Origin: Flammeovirgaceae bacterium UBA2371
GTDB taxonomy: Bacteria > Bacteroidota > Bacteroidia > Cytophagales > Cyclobacteriaceae
Direction: 5' to 3'
NCBI GenBank assembly: GCA_002345965.1
Contig: DDTF01000016.1
Coordinates: 1-14,538 of the forward strand
DNA length: 14,538 nucleotides
Shown: positions 13,645-14,538 of the stretch, piece after piece
Layout: each line of letters begins with the position of its first letter
Numbering within the stretch: the first letter of the stretch is position 1
Notes under the pieces: model-generated
Database searches by the model: none
What the model was told of the DNA's origin: nothing
The model's input: the letters and a program-made list of their open reading frames with translations, nothing else
Made by a program: the position numbers and the translations under genes

Positions 13645-14494
13645 CAGCGATGAAAAAGGGATTCAATAAATTCTCCTTATTGTAGGCCAGTTCGGTATTT
13701 GTGTCTGTAGTTACCAAATGCAATCCCAGCTCAAGTAAAATCCCGTGCGCTGCTGCGGTGTCCCATTCCATGGTCGGGCCGAAGCGGGGGTAGATGTCGG
13801 CCTTGCCCTCGGCTATTAACATGAATTTCAAACTGCTGCCGGCTGAGACTACTTCGGTGTTGCCCAGTTTTGCAATGTAGTCTTTGGTTTCGTCATTCAT
13901 GTGAGAGCGGGAGGCGACTATGCGGGTTGCCGGTTGCGGGTTACCAGTTACCAGTTGCTGGTTGCCAGTTGTTAGTGAGTTACCTGTTGCTGGTTGCCGG
14001 TTGCCAGTTACCAGTTGCTGGTTGCCAGTTGCAGGTTGCCGGTTACTGGTAGTTAGTTGCGAGTTGCTGGTTGAACTTTTCAACTTAAATGCTCCTAACC
14101 CTTGAGCGGCATAGTAGACTACTCCGGTTACAGGAACGGCAAGTACACCCAGAATGGGTTGGTGGTTTTCGATCAGGGCGATGTTGACTGTGAACTCATC
14201 GTTGCGCTTGATGAACTCTTTCGTGCCATCCAACGGATCGACCATCCAGAATCTTTTCCAGTTCTTTCTCACTTCGTAGGGAATGTCTTTTCCCTCTTCA
14301 CTGAGAATCGGGAGACCCGTCTTTTCCAAATGTTTTACAATACAATGGTGAGCGCGCTTGTCTGCGACCGTCAAGGGAGAGCTGTTGCCTTTTAATTCTG
14401 TTTCGAAATTTTCGGAATGGTAGACTTCGAGGATTTCGTGGCTGGCGGATTCGGCAGCACTTATCGCCAGTTTAAGTAGTTGATTAAGGTTCAA
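13634..14494 (-). CDS. cysQ: 3'(2'),5'-bisphosphate nucleotidase (PAP phosphatase) with repeat-encoded insertion
   Basis: This enzyme hydrolyses 3'-phosphoadenosine 5'-phosphate, the by-product of PAPS use, to AMP. The inositol-monophosphatase-fold metal sites are intact: SEEG at residues 65-68, DPLDGTKEF at 86-94, EWDTAAAHGIL at 243-253. VASRSHMNDET (193-203) is also CysQ-like. Residues about 141-190, between AFKLKS and IVASRSH, are a low-complexity run of NRQPATG and NQQLVTG heptapeptides translated from 7-bp DNA repeats; related proteins have a much shorter loop there. The first usable start is TTG at 14494, itself inside a repeat. No ATG occurs before residue 84, and the frame stays open to the right edge, so the true start could lie beyond it. 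The motifs suggest an active enzyme. It may serve the sulfotransferase in this locus as well as general sulfur metabolism. Confidence 0.9.
   Translation of the reverse strand: MNLNQLLKLAISAAESASHEILEVYHSENFETELKGNSSPLTVADKRAHHCIVKHLEKTGLPILSEEGKDIPYEVRKNWKRFWMVDPLDGTKEFIKRNDEFTVNIALIENHQPILGVLAVPVTGVVYYAAQGLGAFKLKSSTSNSQLTTSNRQPATGNQQLVTGNRQPATGNSLTTGNQQLVTGNPQPATRIVASRSHMNDETKDYIAKLGNTEVVSAGSSLKFMLIAEGKADIYPRFGPTMEWDTAAAHGILLELGLHLVTTDTNTELAYNKENLLNPFFIAGST
13926..14076 (+). repeat. Heptamer repeat block D, inside cysQ
   Basis: About twenty-one consecutive units of the GTTGCCA, GTTACCA, GTTGCTG, GTTGCCG type on the + strand, with a single 4-base interruption (GTGA, 13975-13978). Read on the minus strand it encodes the extra loop of CysQ without a stop or frameshift. 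It is the longest block in the window and has the same orientation as the intergenic blocks. Confidence 0.92.
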
Positions 14495-14538
14495 AGTTTT
14501 AGGTTTCAGTTTACAAGTTGCCAGTTGCCGGTTGCCAG
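14489..14538 (+). repeat. Heptamer repeat block E (cysQ 5' end, runs off right edge)
   Basis: Seven in-phase units read on the + strand: GTTCAAA, GTTTTAG, GTTTCAG, TTTACAA, GTTGCCA, GTTGCCG, GTTGCCA, continuing to the window edge. The presumed TTG start codon of cysQ lies within the first unit. Confidence 0.8.

Noticed and set aside
13926..14076. Possible CRISPR array
   Set aside because: Units are only 7 bp, contiguous and degenerate, with no unique spacers and no cas genes.
13870..14105. Open reading frames on the + strand within the cysQ repeat (VAGCQLP-rich peptides)
   Set aside because: They arise because the 7-bp repeat has no stop codons in either strand; the minus frame carries the conserved CysQ motifs.

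Overview
The window looks like a chromosomal segment from a member of the Bacteroidota, probably Cytophagales-like. This is inferred from family content: an UpxY/NusG-type antiterminator, the winged-helix regulator that often accompanies it, a BY-kinase with a Tyr/Gly-rich tail, a short lipoprotein OPX exporter, and no clear Shine-Dalgarno sites. Every supported gene lies on the minus strand, so transcription runs from right to left. The window holds most of a surface or exopolysaccharide locus, and the locus continues past the left edge.

Right part (about 12.2-14.5 kb): three loosely spaced genes, cysQ (PAP phosphatase), an UpxY-type antiterminator, and a winged-helix regulator with a degenerate nucleotidyltransferase-like domain. 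Their boundaries are filled with degenerate tandem 7-bp repeats (GTTGCCA, GTTACCA, GTTTCAT and similar on the + strand). The same repeat sits inside cysQ, where it encodes an extra heptapeptide-repeat loop. No gene-free stretch exceeds 300 bp; the longest is the 181 bp between cysQ and the antiterminator gene.

Middle part (about 4.7-12.2 kb): fcl and gmd make GDP-L-fucose. An OPX outer-membrane lipoprotein and a Wzc-like tyrosine autokinase form the envelope-spanning export machinery. Wzm and Wzt form an ABC exporter whose ATPase carries a C-terminal carbohydrate-binding domain.

Left part (1-4.77 kb): a SAM-dependent methyltransferase, a PAPS-type sulfotransferase and three glycosyltransferases (GT2, GT4, and a GT2 cut by the window edge) build and decorate the glycan. 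This part looks AT-richer than the right part. From gmd to the left edge the genes abut or overlap, with several TTG starts overlapping stop codons, which fits one translationally coupled operon.

Working model (inference): the locus makes a fucose-containing, probably sulfated and methylated polysaccharide exported by an ABC transporter together with a Wzc/OPX apparatus. CysQ removes the PAP by-product of sulfation, the UpxY protein allows transcription through the long operon, and the winged-helix protein may control it through sites upstream of itself and of fcl. I see no priming transferase, Wzx flippase or Wzy polymerase, and no tRNA, rRNA, CRISPR array or insertion sequence.
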